Shown here: in pieces, positions 35,274 to 43,103 of the stretch
How positions within the stretch are numbered: the first letter of the stretch is position 1
How the letters are laid out: each line of letters opens with the position of its first letter
Assembly (NCBI GenBank): GCA_900546695.1
Contig: URDX01000011.1
Span: forward strand, 1 to 58,509
Length of the DNA stretch: 58,509 nucleotides
Origin: an uncultured Eubacteriales bacterium
GTDB lineage: Bacteria; Bacillota; Clostridia; Oscillospirales; CAG-272
Direction of reading: 5' to 3'
Made by a program: the position numbers and the translations under genes
Notes under the pieces: generated by a model
Told to the model about the DNA's origin: nothing
Seen by the model: only the letters and a program-made list of their open reading frames with translations
Database searches by the model: none

Positions 35274-36272
35274 ATGAAAAAAAGATTTATTTCGGCAGTG
35301 CTCGCATCTGCACTTGCCATCGCAGCCATGACGGTGACTCTGTTCGCCGCTGCGCCGACGATCTCCGTCGGTACGGCGTCAGGCAATCCGGGTGATACCG
35401 TCACGGTTGAGGTCTCACTTGAGAATAATCCCGGCATATGTGCCGTGATCCTTACTCCCGAGTATGACACCACCGCACTGAGGCTCGAGAGCTCTGCTCT
35501 TGCTGACGGCTTCAGCGGTATGTTTGAAGGGGATTCAAGACTTGTATGGGTCAACATGGCAGACATAACCGAGAACGGAAAATTTCTGACGATGACCTTC
35601 ACTGTGCTTGACAGCGCAAGAAAGGGCGACTCGGAGGTTACCGTTACATACTCGGACGGCGATATCAGTAACTGGGATGAGCAGGATGTTGATTTCGAGG
35701 TCGTAAAGGGAAAGGTTGAAATTCTCTCCGACGGAACAGGTACGGCGGCACCTGCCGCTACCGAGTCCGCTTCCGACAACGAAAGCAGCAGCCGCATCAC
35801 CTCCGTGACCGCAGCATCCGCTGCCGCAACGGAAAAGAAACAGACATCGAAGCCCGCAGGCGACAGCAGCTCGTCAAATACAGTGATTATCGTTGTATGC
35901 GTTGCGGTAGCCCTTGCGGCGGCAGTCCTTGTATGTGTAGTTGTCAAGTCCAAAAAGAAAAATAAGACTGCAGGCACATCGCCCGCAGCTGAGAAAAAGC
36001 CCGCACCCATCGGGGCAGCTGAGGCAGATAAGAGCAATAAATCGGCAGATGCTGTGAAGAATGCAGCAGACAATGCGGCAAATAGCGCGGCAGACGATGC
36101 AGCGAACAATGCGGCAGATAAAGCAGCCGAAGCTCCGACAGCCGACAAGTCCGCAGAGGTGCCCGCCGAGGCAGAGCACTCCGATAAGGAAAGCGCACTC
36201 GCCGACGGCGATGCGTCCGATACCGATAAGTCATCCGACGGGGATAACAAGGACGGCGGCGCAGAGGCTTGA
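35274..36272 (+). CDS. Single-cohesin membrane-anchored surface protein with long cytoplasmic tail
   Basis: A 332-aa protein. Signal peptide (1 to about 26). Cohesin domain (about 28-152): TISVGTASGNPGDTVTVEVSL, the YD motif in TPEYDTTALRLES, and closing strands FEVVKGKVEIL. Ser/Thr/Ala linker (153-202), one membrane helix (about 203-225, VIIVVCVAVALAAAVLVCVVV), stop-transfer KSKKKNK, then about 105 residues rich in Ala, Asp, Lys and Asn inside the cell. It should present one cohesin outside the membrane to bind dockerins encoded nearby. Scaffoldins usually anchor by sortase or SLH modules; a transmembrane cohesin with a large cytoplasmic tail is unusual. No clear ribosome binding site precedes the ATG. 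Confidence 0.85.
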   Translation: MKKRFISAVLASALAIAAMTVTLFAAAPTISVGTASGNPGDTVTVEVSLENNPGICAVILTPEYDTTALRLESSALADGFSGMFEGDSRLVWVNMADITENGKFLTMTFTVLDSARKGDSEVTVTYSDGDISNWDEQDVDFEVVKGKVEILSDGTGTAAPAATESASDNESSSRITSVTAASAAATEKKQTSKPAGDSSSSNTVIIVVCVAVALAAAVLVCVVVKSKKKNKTAGTSPAAEKKPAPIGAAEADKSNKSADAVKNAADNAANSAADDAANNAADKAAEAPTADKSAEVPAEAEHSDKESALADGDASDTDKSSDGDNKDGGAEA

Positions 36273-36328
36273 CCTCCGTGACGCGACAGTTACGGCGCAG
36301 TGTAGGCGGAAAGTTGCAAACTACCTAC

Positions 36329-36357
36329 TTGACAATGCGCGAAAAATGAGATATTAT
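36329..36357 (+). promoter_or_regulatory. Strong sigma-A promoter of the second cohesin gene
   Basis: A perfect TTGACA (36329-36334), 17-bp spacer and TATTAT (36352-36357). The predicted start near 36364 gives a leader of about 190 nt. Confidence 0.85.
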
Positions 36358-36363
36358 ATATCT

Positions 36364-36554
36364 CAGTCGGTATAACCGACATCCAAATCCGAATAGTACG
36401 GCATATGCTGTATTATTATATCTAATAGCTGGTTTCCCCCGGAGGTTTTTCTTCCGGATGCCGACATGGCAGTTCGCGCCTGCGGTGACGGTGCACGAAA
36501 CCAAAGCCATCCGATCAAAATCTCCTGCCATGCAGGAAAATATGGAGGACAAAA
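36364..36554 (+). promoter_or_regulatory. Long structured leader of the second cohesin gene, class unknown
   Basis: About 190 nt lie between promoter and start. Possible pairings are GGTTTC (about 36432) with GAAACC (about 36497), CCGGA with TCCGG inside that, and TCCTGC/GCAGGA (36523-36537) just before the GGAGG ribosome binding site. No known riboswitch consensus was recognised. It could stabilise a highly expressed mRNA. Confidence 0.35.
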
Positions 36555-37196
36555 ATGAAGAAGTTCTTTTCTATCGCAATGGTAGCAGTTATGCTCGTAG
36601 CTCTCTGCTCTACCGTATTTGCAGCTGATGCAGTAACTCTTACTGTTGCTAACGTTGACGCTTACAAGGGCGAGGGCAACACTGTTGTAGTTCCCGTGTC
36701 CGTTTCCGACAATGCAGGCTTTGCAGCTGCTACTTTCACCGTTTCTTACGACAACACCAAGCTCGCTTTTGAGAAGGCTATCGCAGGCGATAAGTTCGGC
36801 GGCATCCTTACCAACAACGGCGACACTGTCGTATGGACCGACGGCAACCTCTCCAACAACGATAACAACGATGTATTCGTAAATCTTCAGTTCAAGATTC
36901 TCGATCCCACCGTTGACGGCAAGTACGAGATTACCATCACCGGTATCGACGCTTCCAACATGAATGAGCAGACCGTTCCCTTCAATGTAGTTGCAGGTTC
37001 TGTCAACGTTACCGACAAGCCCGTAACCACTACTGCAGCTCCTACTCCTACCACTACTGCAGCTCCCGCTCCTGCTACCACCGCAGGCACCGACGGTAAG
37101 AAGGATTCTCCTAAGACCGCTGATGCAGGTGTTGCAGTTGCAGCAGTAGCTCTTGCAGCAGCAGCTTGCTTCGTAGCAACCAAGAAGAGAAAGTAA
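36555..37196 (+). CDS. Small single-cohesin surface protein with sortase-like tail
   Basis: A 213-aa protein. Signal peptide (1-23, TVFA/AD). Cohesin domain (about 26-154): VTLTVANVDAYKGEGNTVVV, FTVSYDNTKLAFEKA, FVNLQFKIL and NVVAGSVNV. Thr/Pro/Ala linker (155-183), then SPKTADAG, a hydrophobic stretch (191-208) and KKRK. It is a minimal scaffold: one cohesin on a short stalk. It has a near-consensus promoter, a GGAGG site and a narrow codon choice (GCT, AAC, GTT, AAG), all pointing to high expression; it may be the main dockerin receptor. No terminator follows, so the CBM9-like gene 98 bp downstream is probably co-transcribed. Confidence 0.87.
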   Translation: MKKFFSIAMVAVMLVALCSTVFAADAVTLTVANVDAYKGEGNTVVVPVSVSDNAGFAAATFTVSYDNTKLAFEKAIAGDKFGGILTNNGDTVVWTDGNLSNNDNNDVFVNLQFKILDPTVDGKYEITITGIDASNMNEQTVPFNVVAGSVNVTDKPVTTTAAPTPTTTAAPAPATTAGTDGKKDSPKTADAGVAVAAVALAAAACFVATKKRK

Positions 37197-37237
37197 TTTC
37201 GCGCGAAAATAGTTTCTCTTCTTATAATCAGGGGGCA

Positions 37238-37261
37238 GCCCCGTGCCTGTCGGTGCGGGGC
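37238..37261 (+). other. Hairpin between the second cohesin gene and the next CBM9-like gene
   Basis: GCCCCG (37238-37243) pairs with CGGGGC (37256-37261) with no U-tract, so read-through into the CBM9-like gene is expected. Confidence 0.4.
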
Positions 37262-37294
37262 ATGCGCCCGAGAATAGTCAATAGGACAATAATT

Positions 37295-38341
37295 ATGAAA
37301 AAGATTTTTTGCGCAGCGATAGCTGCATTAACAGCAGCGCTTACGCTTACGGCAATTCCTGCCGGCGCAATGTCTACCACAAATGACGCTATTCTCAAGT
37401 ATACGCCCGTTATCGACGGAAAGCTCGATGCGGCATATCTTGAGTCTTACTACTCTACGCACAATTTTGACGGAGAGAGAACAAGCGACAGTTTCTGGGG
37501 AAGCGGCAAATATGCATTTGACGATGAGACCAAGGCTGTCACCGCATACGGCTTCGATTGCAAGGCTACTACGTACTTCCTTTGGGATGACAATAACCTT
37601 TATATCGCTATCCGTGTGACCGATGACGACTACGGTGTTATCGACGATGCACATTATGCTATGGCCTGTGAGGACACAGGTTCTTGGGGACCTTGGCTTC
37701 AGGACGGCTGCATGATTAATCTTTCCTATAAGGGAATGACGTTCCGTATTCAGGCTGACCGTGCCGGAAGATTTATTTCGGTATATCGTGAAGCTAACTA
37801 CGGTGAGGCTGTGTGGTGTGATCTGTACAGCTGGTTCGAGCATCAGAAGAATGCCGAGGACGGCTATTTCTGCACGTCTCAGACCGCTGGCGGTTATATC
37901 ATAGAGATGCAGGTGCCGATTTCCGCGGATTACCGCGAAAAGATCCTTAAGGACAAAGGCAGCTTCAAGTACAGTGTAACCTGCATTGACAGTCCCGCTA
38001 ATGCTGTGTACGGACTTGATCAGGGGCTTCTGAATGAAGGCATTGAGCAGGAAGGCTATAACTTTGATGACTTTATGGTCATGAGTGAAGGTCGTAATAA
38101 CATCGACGGTTCGCCTACTATTAAGGCAAAGCTGTCGAGCGCAACGCCCACTGCTAAGAGTGATACCGTAATTGATGATAGCGGAAACGTTATTAAGAAT
38201 GACGGTACTAAGGGCAATACCGGCGGTACTGTAAGCGGAGGCGCAAACGGTTCCGTTCAGACCGGTGATGCCGGAATTGTTGTCGGAGCTGCAACCCTTC
38301 TTGCGGCTGCTTGCTTCGTAGCAATCAAAAAGCATAGATAA
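37295..38341 (+). CDS. CBM9-like surface protein with sortase-like tail (2)
   Basis: A 348-aa protein: signal peptide (1-24, IPAGAMS), CBM9-like domain (KYTPVIDGKLDAAYLES, TYFLWDDNNLYIAIRVTDDD, AGGYIIEMQVPIS), a linker with DDSGNVIKNDGTKGNTGG, then SVQTGDAG, a hydrophobic stretch and KKHR. It is very close to the 38937 gene (shared signal peptide, linker and tail), so one is a recent copy of the other. The domain likely binds glycan near the surface cohesins. ATG 37295 has only AGGA upstream but begins the signal peptide; the open frame from 37166 overlaps the preceding gene. Confidence 0.82.
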   Translation: MKKIFCAAIAALTAALTLTAIPAGAMSTTNDAILKYTPVIDGKLDAAYLESYYSTHNFDGERTSDSFWGSGKYAFDDETKAVTAYGFDCKATTYFLWDDNNLYIAIRVTDDDYGVIDDAHYAMACEDTGSWGPWLQDGCMINLSYKGMTFRIQADRAGRFISVYREANYGEAVWCDLYSWFEHQKNAEDGYFCTSQTAGGYIIEMQVPISADYREKILKDKGSFKYSVTCIDSPANAVYGLDQGLLNEGIEQEGYNFDDFMVMSEGRNNIDGSPTIKAKLSSATPTAKSDTVIDDSGNVIKNDGTKGNTGGTVSGGANGSVQTGDAGIVVGAATLLAAACFVAIKKHR

Positions 38342-38358
38342 TTAATTATCATAAAAAA

Positions 38359-38415
38359 CCTTTACATCAGCGCGCCCGCCGATAGGCGGTGATGTAAAGG
38401 CTTTTTGTTTTTTTG
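38359..38415 (+). terminator. Terminator after CBM9-like gene 2
   Basis: CCTTTACATCA pairs with TGATGTAAAGG (38359-38400) with an inner CCGCC/GGCGG hairpin, followed by CTTTTTGTTTTTTTG. It resembles the terminator at 40079, in line with duplication of a whole gene-plus-terminator unit. Confidence 0.9.
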
Positions 38416-38595
38416 TTTTACGATATAACCGTTTCTGTTCTTTACAATGTCGCACCCTATAGTATCATATTCATTATCGTACCGTCGATAGGCGGCCGAA
38501 CATTGTACTTTCAGACGCCTTTGGGGCGCATACTGTGATATTGCCCGCGCGGTAAAAAAATCTTATAAAAACCGCAATTTTTCGTTCGGCTCTTC

Positions 38596-38624
38596 TTGAC
38601 ACGGGCTGGGAACTAATATATAAT
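38596..38624 (+). promoter_or_regulatory. Consensus sigma-A promoter of CBM9-like gene 3
   Basis: A perfect TTGACA (38596-38601), 17-bp spacer and a perfect TATAAT (38619-38624). The start near 38631 is about 305 nt ahead of the ATG, an unusually long leader. Confidence 0.88.
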
Positions 38625-38936
38625 ATGACCGAAAGGTTAACGCAATATGTTCGGCAGTGCTCCGTGCCTGAAGCTATGAGCTGCACGGCAGACAGTGTTC
38701 GGTACCGCGTATTGCTTATACACCGAGAGCCGGTTTTCGGCTCTGCGATCGGAGGCGCTGTCACTTCGGCTTGCTGCTTAGCTGACGGCATACATATGAC
38801 GGCGAAGCTTGTGTCAATAACCGATAGCAGCTATCGGCATATTTATATCGGCGCGGGCGGATTGCCGTGAGGGCAGACCTAACGCGCCGCTTTCCCCGGC
38901 AGAAACCGGGCAGGCAGGACAGGAGGCAACATTCAC

Positions 38937-39977
38937 ATGAAGAAGTTCTTTTGTGCAGCAATTGCTGCATTGATCGCTGCGCTCACATTTGCGGCGGTCC
39001 CCGCGGGTGCGATGTCGACGACGAACGACGCAATACTCAAGTACACCCCCGTCATTGACGGTAAGCTTGATGCGGCGTATCTCGAATCGTACTACTCGAC
39101 GCACGATTTCGACGGCGAGAGAAACAGCTCTAATTTCTGGGGCAACGGCAAGTTCGCGTTCACCGATGAGTCCATGTCGGCTACCGCATACGGCTTTGAC
39201 TGCAAAGCCAACGTTTATTTCCTCTGGGACGATAACAATCTCTATATCGCAGTCCGTGTCGTTGACGACGACTACGGCGTAATCGATGACGCTCACTATG
39301 CCGACAGCTGCGCAGATACGGGTTCGGTCGGTTCCTGGCTTCAGGACGGATGCCTCGTATATCTTTCGTATAAGGGCATGACCTTCCATATCCTTGCCGA
39401 CCGCGCGGGAAGATACATTTCGGTATTCAGAGAGGCAAACTACAACGAGTCTGTATGGTGTGACCTGTACAGCTGGTTTGAGCATGAAAAGAATGCCGAG
39501 GACGGTTATTTCTGCACCGCTCAGACCTCCAACGGATATATCGTCGAGATGCAGATCCCCGTTTCAGCCGACTATCGAGGCAAGATTTTAAAGGACGGCG
39601 GAAGCTTCAAGTACAGCATTACCTGCGTTGACAGCCCTGCTGATGCGAAATACGGTATTAATCAGGCGCTGCTTTCCGAGGGCATCGAGCAGGAAGGAAG
39701 CACCTTTGAGGACTTCATGCTGATGAACGACGGACGCAACGCGGTTGACGGCTCACCGAATATCAGAGCAAAGCTCTCGAGTGCTGAGCCTACCGCAAAG
39801 ACCGATACGGTCGTCGATGACAGCGGAAACGTTATCAAGAACGACGGCACAAAGGGCAATACCGGAGGCAGCGCAACCGGCAGCGGCTCCGCACAGACCG
39901 GTGATGCGGGTATCGTTGTTGCGACAGCGGCACTTCTCTCTACCGCATGCTTCATCGCGGTAAAGAAGCATAGATAA
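38937..39977 (+). CDS. CBM9-like surface protein with sortase-like tail (3)
   Basis: A 346-aa close paralogue of the 37295 gene. Signal peptide (1-24), CBM9-like domain (KYTPVIDGKLDAAYLES, VYFLWDDNNLYIAVRVVDDD, SNGYIVEMQIPVS), the same DDSGNVIKNDGTKGNTGG linker, then SAQTGDAG, a hydrophobic stretch and KKHR. It has its own consensus promoter, an AGGAGG site and a terminator, so it is a single-gene transcript and probably abundant. Codons differ from the sister gene at many third positions while the protein is kept, suggesting purifying selection after duplication. Confidence 0.83.
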   Translation: MKKFFCAAIAALIAALTFAAVPAGAMSTTNDAILKYTPVIDGKLDAAYLESYYSTHDFDGERNSSNFWGNGKFAFTDESMSATAYGFDCKANVYFLWDDNNLYIAVRVVDDDYGVIDDAHYADSCADTGSVGSWLQDGCLVYLSYKGMTFHILADRAGRYISVFREANYNESVWCDLYSWFEHEKNAEDGYFCTAQTSNGYIVEMQIPVSADYRGKILKDGGSFKYSITCVDSPADAKYGINQALLSEGIEQEGSTFEDFMLMNDGRNAVDGSPNIRAKLSSAEPTAKTDTVVDDSGNVIKNDGTKGNTGGSATGSGSAQTGDAGIVVATAALLSTACFIAVKKHR

Positions 39978-40078
39978 CCGACAGAAGGCATAGATACTTA
40001 CAATAGGCACAGATAATCCACAAGAAGTGGAAAACCCGCAAGAAGCGCGGACGACCTACAACAAATAATAGAATGAAA

Positions 40079-40130
40079 AGCCTTTACACCTCTGCTCAGT
40101 CCGGCAGACGGTGTAAAGGCTTTATTCTTT
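40079..40130. terminator. Bidirectional terminator between CBM9-like gene 3 and the SGNH hydrolase
   Basis: AGCCTTTACACC (40079-40090) pairs with GGTGTAAAGGCT (40110-40121). TTTATTCTTT follows on the plus side and CTTTTCATTC on the minus side. It separates two convergent genes. Confidence 0.88.
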
Positions 40131-40215
40131 GCAAATTTAAGGCTATGTTATGTTTTATGTCCCCGGATATCTCATCGAGTGGCTCGATTATATCCGTGCG
40201 GCGGGTATCCGTCTG

Positions 40216-41244
40216 TCAGACGTCCGCGCGCTTGCCGTAGCGCGATTCGAGCGCATGGCGGAGTACGGGATACAGACGCTCGGACATCAGGCGGTAGCCG
40301 ATATCGTTCGGGTGGAGCATGTCGCTCGTGCAGGCGAATCTTCCATCCTCGCCGTAGGTCTTGCTGCCGTCGATGAAGTAAACGTTCTTGTCGCCGTCTG
40401 CGATGGCGTTGCGATAGGTGCGGCGGATGATGTCGCGGCGCTCGGGTACCTCGTACTGATGCCACGGGTCAGCCTTACTCATCATGATGATAGGTAGGTC
40501 GGGGTTCGCTTCGCGAACGGTGCGGAAGAAGGGCTCGTGCGTGCGGCGGAGATCGTCTGCGCACTCTGCGTTGTGGTCGTAGTCGTAGACGAATACCGAC
40601 ATGTTCTGCTTTGCGATGAATTCAGCCATTGCAGGCTCGCCGAAAGCGGAACCCGAAAAACCGAAGTTGACAAAGTCGGCATCTACCCAGCGCGCGGTAT
40701 AAGCAACAAAGTTGCAGGAGGGGTGGGTCGCGGTGCAGCCCTCCGTGACCGACGAGCCGTAGTAGAATACGGGCGTCTCGTAGGTGTAGGGTGTAGGCGG
40801 AAGCAGCTCTGCATCGTCGTCGATAGCGAGCTCAAGATCCTCGATAGCCTCATTGCGGGGAAAGTAGATGGTGTAGTCCTCCATCGTTCCGGGGAGCTCT
40901 ATCGCGCGTTCTCCGACGAGCGAGCCGAAGGTCGGAGGAACGACGAGACCGATGTACTCCGCGTTTCTCACGCCTCTGCCGCGGATAACGTCGCAAGCGG
41001 CGGAGCCGACGATGGTAAAGTTCGTGTCTGCGGTGCAGGATTGCAGGGTGGAGCGGAGATACAGCTTCTTTGAATTGGTGCGGAAGCGCACTCTGCCGCC
41101 GGTCGCGCGGATGCCCATCATGTCGATCCAGTCGCTGATCTTGCCCCACAGCTCTTCGGGCATCTTCCAGAGATGTCCCTTGTGATAGTCGGACAGCAGT
41201 CCGTTGATTTCGATAGGTGCTTCGTAGATGGAAATCTGTCTCAT
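40216..41244 (-). CDS. SGNH/GDSL hydrolase with N-terminal beta-domain (cytoplasmic)
   Basis: A 342-aa protein without signal peptide. An N-terminal beta-rich domain (about 1-165) precedes an SGNH catalytic domain: the nucleophile Ser in FYYGSSVTEGC, the Gly block FGFSGSAFGEP, an Asn in YDYDHNAE, and the Asp/His pair in DMLHPNDIGY. Such two-domain esterases remove acetyl groups from oligosaccharides. AGAGGAAAATACA precedes the ATG at 41244. It lies 272 bp downstream of the GH95-like gene on the same strand and may share its promoter. It probably deacetylates imported sugars in the cytoplasm; the exact substrate is unknown. Confidence 0.82.
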   Translation of the reverse strand: MRQISIYEAPIEINGLLSDYHKGHLWKMPEELWGKISDWIDMMGIRATGGRVRFRTNSKKLYLRSTLQSCTADTNFTIVGSAACDVIRGRGVRNAEYIGLVVPPTFGSLVGERAIELPGTMEDYTIYFPRNEAIEDLELAIDDDAELLPPTPYTYETPVFYYGSSVTEGCTATHPSCNFVAYTARWVDADFVNFGFSGSAFGEPAMAEFIAKQNMSVFVYDYDHNAECADDLRRTHEPFFRTVREANPDLPIIMMSKADPWHQYEVPERRDIIRRTYRNAIADGDKNVYFIDGSKTYGEDGRFACTSDMLHPNDIGYRLMSERLYPVLRHALESRYGKRADV

Positions 41245-41516
41245 TGTATTTTCCTCTTTCTTTCGAATCCTTTTCGGATAAAATCGGATAATGTATCGGA
41301 GTCGCAGCGCCCGAGCGGCTGCTCGGGGGCGGTCATGTTTTTTATGTTCGGCGGTTGTACCGATTCGGGGCGGCAGTCATGTGTGCTTTGCTGCGGCGAT
41401 GCGCATTCGCGGCGGCGTTTATGTATGTATGCTCCGACGAAATGCTGCGACCGCTGAAAATCGTGACGATGTCCGCTTGAAGTGTGGATGCGAATGCTCG
41501 CATAAGACAATCCGGC

Positions 41517-43103
41517 TTATTCCTTCGTGCAGCTGAGCTCCAAAAAGTATCGTGAGCCCGCCGTTAGATTCATGCGCGCCGTATCGCCCGAAATCGTGAC
41601 ATCTGCTCTGAGCGATGCGCTTGTTGCGCTGCATGTGCGCAGCCCCCGCACACGGAGAATCAGTTCTCCTCCCGAGCCCGCCGTTACGGTGACGCGGCGA
41701 ACGGTGCCGTCCTTCCATTCGATATCGACGGTGTGACCGCCCGCGCAGCGAAACCCGCTCGCTTTTCCCGTGTGCCATGCATCGGGCAGTGAGGGCAACA
41801 GCGATATCATGCCGCCCTGCTCGGAGAGGAGCAGCTCCGCCATAGCGGAAACGTCGCACATTCTGCCGCGGCGATGCCGCAGTGCGGGCGGCACGGCAAT
41901 GCCGTTCCATATACCGAGCGGCGGCAGCGGCAGCGCGCCCGCGGACGATATGAGCAGATATCTGCCGAGGTTGAGATACAGCACGGGCACTATAGTGCCG
42001 TAGCGCCCCGCGCGGTAGCCAGAGAGCAGCGCGTCGAGCGTCATACGCTCGGTCTCCGTGCGCTCGGATGCAGGGACCGAAATGTTGAGGTCGAACGAAC
42101 CGAAAAGCTCGGCGTACGGTCTTTTATGCTCGCCAAGTGCCGTCTCATAGCTTCCGACGGGAAGGGTAGGCATCGGCGCGTCGGGGTTCACGTTGGGGTT
42201 CGCGTCGGGATGCGTGTTGCGGCGCGCGTCGGCGGGTGATGCATCGGGCGCAGCGCCGCTTTCGATGCCGAAATACGCCGTTACGGTCTTTGTGCCGCTG
42301 ACGGTGAGAACGCCGCCTTCCGCTGAGATGCGACCGTCGGTCGATTCTATATGCAGCAGCTCTGCAAAGCGTGTGCCGTTCCTGCAGCTGCCCACTGCGG
42401 ACAGACTTGCGGCGGCAGCATCCGCGCGGATGTCAGCCTCGGGGTCGGCATAGATGTCGGACAGTTCAATACGCCATGCTATCGGCTTTGATGCCGACAG
42501 GCGGATGCAGAGGCATCGCGGCTCGCTCTGCGACGCGAAGAATTCGCGCTTTACGGTGAGCCCGCTGACCGTCCGCCCGACCTTGACGGTGCCGTCGCGG
42601 AGGTCGAGTCTCCGAATATAGTCGCCGCCCGATATCGGTGAGCCCGAAGCGTCGAGCTCGGTCAGCGTCAGAATTCCCGCAGACATGAACATGCTCTCGG
42701 CGGGCGCTTCCGCAATGACGGCGTTTTCGGCAGAGATGTTTTCGGTAAAAGTGTTTTCGGCGGGAGCGTTTTCGACGGCGCTGCCCGCTTTCTTATTGCC
42801 GTCCGCTGCTTTGCCGTGCTCCGCCGCAGATGCGCCGCTCTGTCCGAGCAGTGCATGCGCTCGCAGATACAGCCCGAGTGCATCGGTCGGGTCTGTGATG
42901 CCGTGCTCGGCGCAAACGGCGGTATACAGCCGTCCGCCGCAGAGCATTATACGCTCGATGCCGCGCTCGGTGCCGCAAATATTTGCGGATAGCCTTCCGT
43001 TTCCGACGGTGAGACCGTCGGATAGGTCAAGTGCGGGGCGGTTATACTTTATAACGAGAGTGCTTTCGCACTCCGTGAGTCCGAGTGATTCCTTTTCCTT
43101 CAT
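41517..43103 (-). CDS. GH95-like protein lacking the catalytic barrel
   Basis: A 528-aa protein; GH95 fucosidases/galactosidases usually exceed 700 aa. The N-terminal beta-sandwich is recognisable (NRPALDLSDGLTVGNGRLSANICG; YIRRLDLRDGTVKVGRTVSG; KREFFASQSEPRCLCIRLSA), as is the start of the barrel (LYLNLGRYLLISSAGALPLPPLGIWN). The sequence then jumps to the family's C-terminal end (AEMLL-like AELLLSEQGGMISLLPSLPDAW; GGHTVDIEWKDG). Roughly 250 residues of the (alpha/alpha)6 barrel, including the catalytic NxN and Glu segments, are missing without breaking the frame. Two low-complexity inserts are present (pentapeptide AENxx-type repeats near residues 107-127; an Asp/Pro/Asn stretch near 290-310). 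No signal peptide. It is probably non-catalytic: a remnant or a binding/regulatory protein. Confidence 0.7.
   Translation of the reverse strand: MKEKESLGLTECESTLVIKYNRPALDLSDGLTVGNGRLSANICGTERGIERIMLCGGRLYTAVCAEHGITDPTDALGLYLRAHALLGQSGASAAEHGKAADGNKKAGSAVENAPAENTFTENISAENAVIAEAPAESMFMSAGILTLTELDASGSPISGGDYIRRLDLRDGTVKVGRTVSGLTVKREFFASQSEPRCLCIRLSASKPIAWRIELSDIYADPEADIRADAAAASLSAVGSCRNGTRFAELLHIESTDGRISAEGGVLTVSGTKTVTAYFGIESGAAPDASPADARRNTHPDANPNVNPDAPMPTLPVGSYETALGEHKRPYAELFGSFDLNISVPASERTETERMTLDALLSGYRAGRYGTIVPVLYLNLGRYLLISSAGALPLPPLGIWNGIAVPPALRHRRGRMCDVSAMAELLLSEQGGMISLLPSLPDAWHTGKASGFRCAGGHTVDIEWKDGTVRRVTVTAGSGGELILRVRGLRTCSATSASLRADVTISGDTARMNLTAGSRYFLELSCTKE
42724..42783 (-). repeat. 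15-bp tandem repeat inside the GH95-like gene
   Basis: TTTTCGG recurs at 42724, 42739, 42754 and (as TTTTCGA) 42769, an exact 15-bp period. On the coding strand it reads as VENAP-AENTF-TENIS-AENAV, four pentapeptides. It expands a surface loop of the N-terminal beta-sandwich. Confidence 0.8.

Larger units (their letters stand above)
38342..38936. other. Intergenic region between the two near-identical CBM9-like genes
   Basis: It holds the terminator at 38359-38415 and the strong promoter at 38596-38624, followed by a leader of about 305 nt that contains several hairpins (for example GAGAGCCG/CGGCTCT near 38724-38745). No gene is supported. Confidence 0.6.

Noticed and set aside
36364..36554. 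c-di-GMP (GEMM) or another known riboswitch in the cohesin leader
   Set aside because: Some GEMM-like words (AAAGCC) occur, but the conserved core order is not present.
33600..39977. Canonical LPxTG sortase signals on the surface proteins
   Set aside because: None of the tails has LPxTG; the sequence is xxTGDAG or PKTADAG, so only sortase-like is claimed.
42724..42783. CRISPR-like array in the GH95-like gene
   Set aside because: The 15-bp period has no unique spacers and is in frame with a coding sequence.
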